The translations under genes and the position numbers were made by a program. This document shows, piece after piece, positions 1 through 12,000 of a stretch of 64,000 nt of DNA (positions within the stretch are counted from its first letter, which is position 1; each line of letters begins with the position of its first letter). The notes below the pieces were generated by a model. It ran no database searches and had not been told where the DNA came from. It saw only the letters and a program-made list of their open reading frames with translations. This stretch comes from Paratinospora sagittata (Eukaryota > Streptophyta > Magnoliopsida > Ranunculales > Menispermaceae), in assembly GCA_035771175.1 (NCBI GenBank), contig CM069598.1, positions 4,920,194 to 4,984,193 on the forward strand. Direction: 5' to 3'.

Positions 1-11
1 CCAACAAATAC

Positions 12-3000
12 CTTGGATGTGGATTTCCTTTGACCATTTTCCTTCCATACTTTTGCCAACGGTAACCATCGTCTACCACATCAACCTCACTTAAAGTTTC
101 AACAACAAGGCGTGGCTCCCTGGTTGATCTACCAACAAAGGTAAGGTCTAAACTACCTTCTTTCTTCCTGATTACAAATTTCCAATGGTTGAGTTGAGAT
201 TAGCACATGGAAGCACAGAAAATTTAAAATTCTATAGAGAATTAAGTCACCTGGGCTTGGACTCTGGATCATTATCATCCTCAGGCTCGTTTTCAGTCCT
301 CACTTTTTCACCTAGACCTTCGACCTCATCATCACTGACTGTAACGGAAAAAAGCTCAGGACTACCATTTGGATTGGCTTGAACAAGTTTTTGGCCATGT
401 TCATTTGATGATTTTTCTGCCAATATGAGAATGTGAGAAATGGAAAAATCACGAATGTTCTAAACTATAAATTATGATTCTTTGCTTACTTTCTCTGGTG
501 TTTAAAGAAGCAAATCTATCAGATTTTTCATCTTCAATAGAAAGAATTGCACCAATTGCCATTCGACTGATAGGTTGAGGTTTAGGATGATCATGCTTTC
601 CCTTACAAATTTTCTCTATAATTCGCCCATCATGAGAACGCTCCAACTGCATTTTCACTTGACAGTTGGGATGTGTGCATCTGTAATAGCTTCGTGGAAA
701 TTCACTTCCTTTAATATTTTTCTGCCCATATTTTCGCCAGTGAAATGCGTTCTCCAACATTCTCTCATCTGTAATTGGAGGACCGAGATGATTGGGTTGT
801 GTTGCTTCAACCCCACCATCTGAGCTCTGCTTTGACCATGACTCATCAGATTCAACTTCAACAGGTACAATACCTCTCAGAGTAACCATGTAAATTGGTG
901 GGTTTCGAACTGTTACAGATGGAGTTGATTCATGTGATGAGAGTGCTATATTTTCTTTGACTGAACTCACAGATGGCATGTTTTTCAGCTCACTCAATGC
1001 AGCCAAAGCATCTGTGGGACTGTCCTCATTGATCTTAAGAGGCCTACTCTTAGATTCCAAATTGACATCATCTTCATTGTCAGTCCCATTCACTCTTGGA
1101 CCTTCTACATTTACATCTTCATCACTTACTGTGACAAAAGCATGCTCAGGGGTGTCATTTATTCCGCTATGATGATATGTCTGACCATGTCCATTTACTG
1201 ATTTATCTGCAAAATAACATAGTTAAAAATTTAGAGAGAAAAGTGGTGAAAATTATAAGCAAAGTATGCCAACACAAGGATATTTCTATGTATACCATCT
1301 GTGGTGTTTAAGGAAGCAAATCTGTCAGCCTTTTCTTCTTCGATAGAAAGAATTCTACCAACTGCCATATGGCTACTAGTTTGAGGTTTAGGATGTTCAT
1401 GTTTTCCCTTATAAATGACCTCCCTAATGTGCCCATCATGAGATCGCTCCAACTGCTTCTTCACTTGGCAGTTAGGATGAGTACATCGGTAATAGCTCCG
1501 TGGAAATGCACTTCCTTTAATATGTTTCTGGCCATACTTTCGCCAATTGTATCCATCTCCCCACAATCTCCCAGTTGCTAGAAGAGGATTAGTGTCCTTT
1601 TGATCTGACTGCACTGCTTGGACCCCGATGTCTGAACCCCATTTCTGCCGGGACTCATCTGAATCAAATTCTAAAGGTACAATAGCCCTTGAAGTGATCA
1701 TATCAGCTGTAGGATCTGGAAAAGATACAAATTCAATGAATTCATTTGAAGGAACGGAGAGGGAGCAGCATTATCATTTTTATCAAGATCAGAATCCAAA
1801 AGTCTGAGACTAACACTGACCTTGCACTTTCACAGATGTCTCACAACTCTGGTGCCCTGGTGCTGTACAAGCATTAGGAGTACTTTCTCCACTCGTCTCA
1901 AGGCACCTGCGCTTAAACTTTGGATCATCAACATTCTCAACATCCCTGGAAATCCTGATTGGTTGAGCATTTGCAATTTCTACATCAACTTCACCTGCTA
2001 CAACAGAAGAAAGGTCAAGAATACCATTGCGCTTGGTACTGTGAGAGTCTTGATCATGTCCATTTACTGACATTTCTGCAAATACAAGATATTTGAAAGG
2101 ATAAATGGAAAGAAATCATCAATCAAAAGAGCAAAGTGCAAAAAACAGGCTACATTCCTTACCTTCTATGCTTTCTGAAAAAGGATTTTCATCAGGTCTT
2201 TCTTCTTGGATGGAATGAACAGTACGAACTGTTGTTTGAATGGTAGGGTGGGGTTTAGGATGATCATGCTCTCCTTTGTAGATAACCTCTGTTGTTTGTC
2301 CATTATGAGATCGTTCCAACTGCCTCTTCACTTGACAGTTTGGAAATGAACATCTGTAATAGCTCCTTGTAAAATTGCTTCCCTTAATAAGTTTTTGCCC
2401 ATATTTTCGCCAATTATATCCATCTTGCAACAGTCTTTCAGCTGATATCAAAACTTTATCATCAGGCTGTTCACCAACTAAACCACCCTGTATCTGCTGC
2501 GACTCAACAGTAATATCAACAACAGGCAAACTAGATCTTGAATTAACAACATTAGCTGGGTGGTTTGGATCAGATTTCAATGGAGTCAATTCATTTGAAG
2601 CACATGCCGTGTTCCCATTTCTAACTGGAGCTGTGCACTCAGATGTCTGAATCTCCAATTGACCTTCGGCTTGCACTGTGGGCTGGCATTCCTTACGATT
2701 AGGTCCTGTAGAAATCTGGAATTATAGAACATCAGCAAAATAGTATGGAATAATCCCAGGCACTTCATGTCATTAAAATGAAAATTCTAGTTACACAATT
2801 TTTGATAACATATTAATAGTATCACCATCTGTGTCTTATGCGTGCTCTCCATGTCTTGCAAAATCACTCACTAATGATTCTCTACATATTTACTCATGCA
2901 ATTTTATTGAACATTGCAAGACATATCAAGGGAAGCACTTGCTGAGTTGCTTCATTCCAAGTTATTGCAGTGGCTCATCCTTACATAATCTAGTCCTCTC

Positions 3001-6000
3001 TTCAAGCACATATTGAACAAGACCTTCCTTATCTAGAGTTATCATACTATTAGAAGCAATTTACAATTATACTGTTTTTCTTGGCCCATTGGTATAAAAC
3101 AATTATAGGCATAGTTATTAGAAACTTGATCCAGATCATTAGAATCATAAACCCCATTTGCCTACGAATCAACATCAATTCATCATTTTGAACATCTCTT
3201 ATTAACATAGGATTGGCTACCTGAATCCACTTCCTCCACTCCACTCTAAAAAGGGTTACGTCCCCATGTATATTGCAAGTAGTTATACCTTTCTTACTTA
3301 TCTCTTAGGTCTTCCTCTGCCCCCATCATTACCATTAATTGTTAATAGGTCACTCTTCCTCATAGACACATTTAATCGTCATTGTTACAAGTGCTGAAAC
3401 CATCTCGATATGTTTTCTCTCATTCTAACTTTAGTTAAGGATGCTCCTACCATTTCTCGAATAAGTTCATTTCTAATTTTATCTTTCAATGTTTAGCCAT
3501 ATGCCCATCTTAGCATACGCATTTATGTACACTTAGTTTGTTAATATGCTATTTCTTTACTGCTCAACACTTTGTAACATAAAACACGACTTAACATAAC
3601 AATGGTCTTATAAAATTTTTTTCAACTTCAATGGAATTCAATGATTAATACTATCAAAGCTTCTTATCCAAAAGATTTTATGATACTCCAGAAACAATCC
3701 CCAAGATAACATACTGATAGGCCTCCAATTAGCGAAGTGTATTTGAGAAGAGGAAAGAATACGAAGATGGATGCGTGAAGGGAAGCAAGGAGATTTTAGT
3801 CATTTTAATACATGTGTTCAGTGTTGTATAAATAGTGAGAGCAATTGTAATTGAGGGTGTGGAAAATTTGTAGAGTGGTGTATTGGCCCTGTTGTAAAGA
3901 AACTAAATTCATTCTTTCTTTGATAATAAAGAGATTACATTTTCTGTTCCATTGTTCCTTTTCCTAGATTGGCATCCATCATTTGGTGCCAGAGCGAGGT
4001 TTTCAATGGCTCAAAAAAAAAAAGAGGGACGGGTTGATTCCTTGGAGAGGGAAGTAGAAGAGATTCGTGGCAAATTACAGAGATTGTCGGATATGGAAAA
4101 ATATGTTGGTGAATTAGTCAAGAACATGGCGCGAATCCTTCAGTCGTTGGAAGAAACGCAAAAGAGGATTGCATCATTATCAATGGGAAAAGATTTCCCG
4201 AATGAGGCACATGTGGCTGATCGGCCAACGCCAAATTCTAAACAAGGGGTTCCGATAAATCGTTCCGATCATGATCTTGGCAATTAGGGAAAAGAAAGAA
4301 ATAGCGTGATAGGGATTCCAACAACGGATGAGGCTCGTACGAATTCGGTAGAATGACGGCATAATCAAAAATTAGAAATGCCAATCTTAAATGGTGAAAA
4401 TCCCGATGGATGGTTTTTCCGCGCAGATCGTTTTTTAAAATGCACGGTTTAACAAATGAAGAAAAATTGAACGCAGCAGCGATTAGTTTGGAGGGAGATG
4501 CCCTTTCTTGGTATCAATGGACTTCATCAAGATTAGGGTTTCACGATTGGGATGATTTTCGTGATCGACTGTTGAGAAGATTTCGTCATTCTCAGGCGGG
4601 AAGCTTATGTGAGTTGTTTTTGGTGATCAAACAGACAGGCATGGTTTCGGATTACCGTAGGGCTTTCGAAGCCATGGCGGCACCATTGACGAGTATGTCG
4701 GACTAGGTTCTTGAAAGCACATTTGTGAATGGCTTGTTATCGAAGATTCGTGCGGAGGTGCGTCTCTTACAACCCCAGGGTTTATGGCGATTAATGAAAA
4801 CAACGCAGAGAGTTGAAGATCGTAATATGATTGTGCGAGGGTTTGTTAGTAGCGATGTGCCAAAATCAATCAAACCAGCATCGGCGTCAGGGGGAGCTCC
4901 GTTTTTCCCTACCAGAACAGTCGGCCATTGGGGATCGATCTGCACCTACCTCTCAACCTAAACGAGACATTCTGACCAAGCGACTAACTGAGGCGGAGTT
5001 TCAAACACGCCACGAGAAGGGACTGTGTTTCCGTTGCAATGAGAAGTTTATTGTGGGTCATTGCTGTAAGAAGAAGTTGCGAGTGCTACTGGTGCACGAT
5101 GAGGAATAGGTGCTAAGTTTGGAAGATGTTGATGACGCTTTCGTAGATCTGCTAGATGCGATTGAACTATCTTTGAACTCAGTTGTTGGGTTGACAACGC
5201 CAATAACAATGAAGTTGAAGGGCTCGATTGGTGATCAAGACGTGGTGGTGTTGATTGATTGTGGCGCAACACACAATTTTATCTCGTTGAATCTGGTGCA
5301 GTTGGCACTGCCATTAACGCCGACTTCGAACTATGGCGTAGTAATGGGTACCGAAGTCTCAGTGCCGGGAAAAGGGATTTGCCGCAGAGTGGGTTTGTTG
5401 ATGCAAGGTCTTACGGTGGTGGAAGATTTCCTTCCATTGGAGTTGGGTAGCACTGATGTTGTGCTAGGAATGCAATGGTTGGGTTCTTTGGGGCTTATGG
5501 AAGTCAATTGGAAGCTACTGACAATGAAATTCATCAACGGAGATGTGTCGATCACATTGAAGGGGGATCCAAGGTTAGCAAAGTCGGGTATTTCTCTCAA
5601 AGCAATGGCTTGCGCCTTACAACATGGGGGATAGGGAGTTTGGGTGGAGTTGCAGTAGTTGAATAGGGCATCGATTCATGAAGAAGACAGTGATTCGATT
5701 CCGGAGAATGTTCGTACTCTTCTCGATCAATTTCCTCAGGTCTTCGCACCTATTACGGAGCTGCCCCCTATCCGTTATATTGATCATTCCATACAGCTAC
5801 TTCCTGATGTGCTGCATATGAATGTAAGGCCATATCGATACCCATAGATCCAAAAAAATGAAATAGAACGGTTGGTTGCTGAAATGCTGGAGGCAAGAAC
5901 AATTCAACCGAGTTTGCGTCCTTTTTCTAGCCCAATATTGCTGGTAAAGAAGAAGGATGGTCGTTGGCGTTTTAGCATTGACTATAGAACCTTGAACAAA

Positions 6001-9000
6001 GTTATCGTGTCGAACCGTTTTCTGATTCCTGTGATCGTTGAGCTGCTTGATGAACTTTATGGGGCAACGATTTTCTCAAAATTAGATCTTAAATCCGGTT
6101 ATCATCAAATCCGGGTTAAGAAGGAGGATGTTGCCAAGACGGCTATCCGCACGCATGAGGGACACTATGAGTTTCTTGTGATGCCGTTCGGTCTCACCAA
6201 TGCGCCTTCGACTTTTCAAGCATTGATGAATCGAATTTTTCGTCCATTTCTCCGAAGGTTTGTGTTAGTTTTTATTTATGATATTTTGGTCTACAGCCGG
6301 AGTGTGGTAGATCATGGGAATCATCTTCATTATGTACTATCGGTGCTACAAGATCAACAGTTACATGCTAATGCGAAGAAGTGTTTGTTCGCGCGTCAGC
6401 AACTGGAATATCTCGGTCATCTAGTGTCTGCTAATGGAGTTTCAGTTGATTCGAGTAAGATCTCTGCTATGTTGGATTGGCCGACACCGAAATCTTTTAA
6501 GGAATTGCGTGGTTTTCTTGGGTTAATGGGTTAGTATCGCCGATTCGTGGCTAGTTATGGCGCAATGGCCTGGCCCTTGACTCAGTTACTTAAAAAGGAT
6601 GCTTTTAGTTGGTCTTCGGAGACGAAAGAGGCGTTCAGCCGACTAAAGAAAGCAATGACAACTGTTCCGGTGCTCGCATTACCAGATTTTGCGAAACCTT
6701 TTGTGATTGAGATTGACACGTTCGGTTCGGTTGGGGGCTGTTTTGATGCAAGACTCGCACCCAATAGCCTTTTTTAGTCAAACGTTATCAGCACACGCCC
6801 AACTTAAGTCGGTTTACGAGTGCAGATTGATGGCTATAGTGTTTGCCATTCAAAAATGGCAACATTATTTGTTGGGGCGGCATTTCATTGTTCGTACCAA
6901 CCAACATAGTTTGAATTTTTTGTTAGAACAGCGAGTAGTGAACGTCACTTATCAGCGTTGGCTTACAAAACTGTTGGGATTTGATTTTAAAATCTAATTT
7001 CGACAGGGATTGGAAAACAAGGCTGCCGAAGCACTGTCCCATATCACTCCTTCTTTCAAATTGGCGGCATTGGTTCTTCCTATTAATCTGGATACATCGT
7101 TACTTTGTTCTCAAGTGGCAGCTGATACCAATCTTGCAAAAATTCAGCAAGCTTTATTAGCAGATTCGCGGGCCCATCCACGTTACTCATTGGATAAGGG
7201 GTTGTTGTTGTATAATGGGAGACTTGTGTTGCCTAGATCTTCCACTCTCCTTTCTTCCATTTTGAGGGAAGGCCATGCTAGCGCGTGTGGGGGCCATTCC
7301 GGGTTTCTTTGGACATATAAACGGTTGGCGCAAACTTTTTTGGATAGGGATGAAGGACATCAAAACATTTGTGGATGAATGTTCTGTATGTCAACAAAAC
7401 AAGGTGCATGCGTTATCTCCTGCGGGTTTGTTGCGGCCTTTACCGATACCGGACAGAATTTGGGACGATGTGACGATGGATTTTATTGAGGGGCTTCCGA
7501 AATCCGATGGGTATGATTCGATTATGGTCGTGGTCGACAGGTTGAGTAAGTATGATCACTTTTCACCTCTCCGCCATCCTTTTTCGGCACAACATGTGGC
7601 TGCCTTATTTGTGCGTGACATAGTTCGACTTCATGGAATTCCACGTTCCATAATCTCAGACCGTGATAAAGTGTTTGTTAGTCGTTTTTGGTCCGAGTTA
7701 TTCCGATTGCAAGGCACCTCATTACGTCGTAGTACGGCCTATCATCCCCAAACCAATGGCCAATTGGCAGTGGTCAACTGATGTTTGGAGACTTATTTGC
7801 GGTGCTTTTCCTATGACAAACCTAAGCGTTGGTTGAGTTGGCTCGCTTGGGCTGAGTATTGGTATAACACAACGTTCCATTCTTCTATCAACACGACACC
7901 TTTCCGGGCTGTTTATGGCCAAGATCCTCCCCCATTGTGGCGGTATGGTGCTAATTCATCGTCAATGGCTTCTATCGACCAATTATTACAAGAATGTGAT
8001 GGTATTTTAGATGAGTTGAAAGACCATTTGACCAAGGCTCAGTCCGCAAATGCTCACAGCCGTGATGTCAATTTTGAAGTAGGTGATATGCTTTACTTGA
8101 AGATTCGTCCTCATCGTTTACGTTTATTGGTGCGACGACTTAATGAGAGACTGGCTCCTCACTATTTTGGTCCTTACAAGGTTCTCCAACGTATTGGACC
8201 TGTTGCTTACAAGTTGGATCTTCCCCCTTCTACTTCTATCCACCCAGTTTTTCATGTGTCGCAGCTTAAAAAAGCAGTGGGGACGACTTTTTTGTGCCAA
8301 CCCTTGCCCCTTTCTTTGGCTGCTAATTTAGAATGGCAAGTGGAACCTGAGCAAGTGTTGGATGTTCGACAAGCACTGTATCTTCCGCCCCCAGCTAGAG
8401 AGGTTTGATCAAGTGGCGGAATCTTCCTTCGTTTGAGGTGTCGTGGGAGTCTCTGGATGCTATTCGTTAGCATTTTCCTTCATTTTTTTTTTTTTTTTTT
8501 TTTTTGGGGGGGGGAGGGAGTGAGTAATGATAGGCCTCCAATTTGCGAAGTGTATTCGAGAAGAGGAAAGAATACGAAGATGGATGCGTGAAGGGAAGTA
8601 AGGAGATTTTAGTCATTTTAATACATGTGTTTCAGTGTTGTATAAATAGTTAGAGCAATTGTAACTGAGGGTGTGGAAAATTTGTAGAGTGGTGTATTGG
8701 CCCTGTTGTAAAGAAACCGAATTCATTCTTTCTTTGATAATAAAGAGATTACATTTTTTGTTCCATTGTTCCTTTTCCAAGGTAGGTATCCATCACATAC
8801 CTTGCTTTAATTTTAGCCCGCATCATCTCATGCTTCTTCCTCCTAATGAATAATACTATCGAATACCTAAATTTCTCACTCCTTGGTATCTCTTGGCTTT
8901 TGATTTCACCATCTCTCTCTTTGTATTTTTACTTTTACTAAAATTACATTTACTCTTAGTCCTACCATCTTACTAAATTTGAACCTACTAGAGCCTGGAT

Positions 9001-12000
9001 CCTAAAGTTTTTCTTTGAAGCATTTACTTTTGATTTAGTTTCATCAATTATAAGTTGAGCATATATTATTAGCTAAAACAACATACATTATGGAATATTT
9101 TCTTGAATATGTTATGTTTAGTCAATTCATCCATCACTAGTGGAAAAGGATAGGAGCTTAAGGCAGATCTTTGTATAAATCTACTATCATTAGAAGCTTA
9201 CTAATTTATCCTACTATTATTTTTATTATGGTTATCACTCCATCATACATATACTTTATCAAGTCAATGTGCCTATTTATATACCTCATTTTTTTCCTTA
9301 AACCAATGTTATCAAAGTTACACCTAAACAATGACTAGTCCATTGCCGAGGCCATTTGAAACTAAATTGCTTAAGTCATACTTAAAGCAGGCAGTGAATT
9401 TTTTTTAAAAGTTCAAGGGCGTTGGTATTTTTTTTTCTTCATTTTGTTACATATGTAATTGTATAGTTTGAACATTGGCCTTAACTTTTAATTCTTGCGT
9501 TATACTTATATTTTCATTTTTATTTTCTAATTTTGATTATCTATTTAATTTTCGTTATATTACTGCAAATATTTTTCCTTTTTATCACAAGTATTACATC
9601 AAACTGCTTCTTTAAATCGCTATATTTTTATTATATGCCAAATTGTCTTTTTTTTTATATGTTTTTCTTTTTGTTTTTAATTTGTGGACACAAAAGTATA
9701 AAGTGTTTTATGCAAGTTACATTATTCGTTTCTCTAGTATATATTGTCAGCATACGTAAGTTATAGATTGATTAGGATTTTCATTTTGTTTATTTATATC
9801 TTGGGTTATTTATTTTTGGATGTGCTTAAATTTCCTGATTAAGTAAGAAGTGTAGATGTGGGTATAGATAGTTTAGTTTGTAAATTGAGAAGCACTGATT
9901 GATTGATGAAATTGAAATCCTTGTTCTTACCATTCTCTCTCTTGGCAATGCCATTAGTGTAAAATAAAGTTAATCTTTTTTAACACAAGATTTGACTCTT
10001 ACATAGTGGAATATGTACATAATTATATATACAGGGTTTGTATGTATAAAATCAAATTTAGGAAGTTGTAAATAAATATTATTTGCATGGCCTAAGTGTT
10101 GCCTAAGTGATGTCTATGCACCGCCTCGTCTGAATGAGCCAATTGCCCAGGCATTCCCTTGATGCTTTCACAACACCGCTTAAACCGACCATACCATATT
10201 TCTAGGTACTTTATATTGGTTTTCTCTAGATCAATAAAAACCATATAAAAGTTTTTTTTTTATTTCTCTTTTTACCTCTCCATCAATCTCCTTAATAAAT
10301 AAATAGCTTCCATAGTTAATATCTCAGGCATAAATCCAAATTGATTTTTTGATGTCAATGTTTCAGCTATAACTCAATTCTTCATTACTCTCTCCCAAGA
10401 TTTCATCGCATGATTCATCAATTTATAAGTCTATAATTTCCACAATTTTAAATAACCCTTTTAGTTTTCTATGCATTCTTTTAATTGATTCAATTTTATA
10501 AACATCTAAACCTCAATGGGAGTGCCATTGCCATCTAGCCCTAAAATCATTGCATTTTTCATTTTCCTTAAAAGAGTTTTTAACTTCAAGCATGCTACTT
10601 TTATCAAAGAATTTCTTTTCATTAGTTACTCCTAGGTTATTTTTTTTCTTCTACACTTAATTCCAAACGATTTTCTTTTGCTATTTTTTCTTCAAAATAA
10701 GTTTTCCACATTTATATGATATCTTCTTTTACTACTCTTTGATCATTACTTTTAATACACCTAATATGGTTAAGATCTTTTGTTTTTCTTTTTCTTAATT
10801 AAGTCAATTTATATTTATTCCTTTTGCCTTTGTTTGTACCTAGCCATATAAATAATTTTACACTTTTAAGTTTAGCATTACTTACCTTTTTTTTAGCTTC
10901 TTTCTTTGCATCTTTATAATTAAAAAAATTCCCTCATACTTGGTCTTTTTTCCAACTACCTTTTAAGTTTTACGATAGTTTGGACTTCTTCATTCCATGA
11001 TTTCCATCACCAAGTTTCTTTCACTAATAATCCTATCCTCTTCGCTTTTTTCCAAAAGCCTCATTTGCTACCATTTTTCATGTATTTAGCTATCTTACCA
11101 AAAATTAGGCTAGGTTCATCATCTACGTTCAAAGTCATTTCTATCAATAGTCTTCTTGTAAATATTTAAAGTTTTGCTCTTTCAAATTGCACCAACTAAT
11201 TCTTGGGTTAATGATTATTTTATTTATTTTTATACGTATGTTTCCTATTAATATCCTATGTTGTGTGGCTAGGCTCTCTCTCCTTAGATAACCTTACAAC
11301 TTCCACATGTTACTTTTATCAAATTTTTTTGTTAAGGTCCAAGGAAAAGTATATTTGACTTTCATTAGATCCATTTTTAAATGTTAATAAGTATTTATCT
11401 CTCTTTTCAAAATATGTATTTGTTATTATAAAGTCATATGTTACTGCAAAAACAAGTATACTTACTCCAAGTCTCCAACTTCATTTGTTTCTCTAAATCC
11501 ATGTACCATTTCATATCCGATCTTCTCTTTACTGACATGTCCATTCTCCTATATATATAATCTCACCGTGAGGTATTTCTTGAATTATTCCATCTATACT
11601 CAACTCAACTCAACTCAACTAAGTCTTTTTCCAACTGAATTATTTAGTCTATATTTTCCCAAAATTGTGTTTTAGTTTGTTGGTGTAATTTTATTTGGGG
11701 TGCAGATGCACTAACAACATTCATTATATTATCCTCTATTCTATGTTACCCAGACTTTTTACTTTAGCCCAACGTACCCGTGTCCGACACTTCATGATAC
11801 GACATGGGTATGAGATATGTGTCCGACACTTGAGATTTTAGAATATTACTATGTAGATTCTCCCATGGAAAGAAGAGAAAGCATGAAAGAAAATAATGAC
11901 TAATAGGTGAAATTTACTTAAGTAGGAGAATAAAAAGGACAATAAATAAGTGAAAAAAAAGAAGAAAAAAACAACATATAATATAGTCGAGTCCCCGTAT

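Larger units (their letters stand above)
3715..8795 (+). mobile_element. Ty3/gypsy chromovirus LTR retrotransposon, complete ends but coding-dead
   Basis: Two LTRs (3,715-3,981 and 8,528-8,795) begin TG and end CA, flanked by a perfect 5-bp duplication CATAC (3,710-3,714 and 8,796-8,800). A primer-binding site (TGGTGCCAGAGC) follows the 5' LTR, and a T-run plus G-rich purine tract precedes the 3' LTR. By eye the LTRs differ at about 12 of 267 positions plus one indel. Gag, zinc knuckle, protease, RT, RNase H, integrase and a chromodomain remnant occur in the order typical of chromoviruses; the short LTR recalls the Reina lineage (inference). It sits inside an older LINE in intron 2 of the four-WRKY gene, in the opposite orientation to that gene. 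Confidence 0.95.

Noticed and set aside
575..823. Plus-strand open frames opposite the WRKY exons (also 1,369-1,581 and 21,627-21,851)
   Set aside because: Shadows of the conserved WRKY coding sequence; they resemble each other only because the opposite strand is conserved.
12..2705. Three separate WRKY genes or pseudogenes instead of one multi-domain gene
   Set aside because: No start, stop or promoter-sized gap lies between the exons, introns are only 76-113 bp, and every junction keeps phase.
9533..9766. Plus-strand hydrophobic open frame as a membrane protein
   Set aside because: T-rich low complexity inside a non-autonomous hAT element; hydrophobicity follows from base composition.
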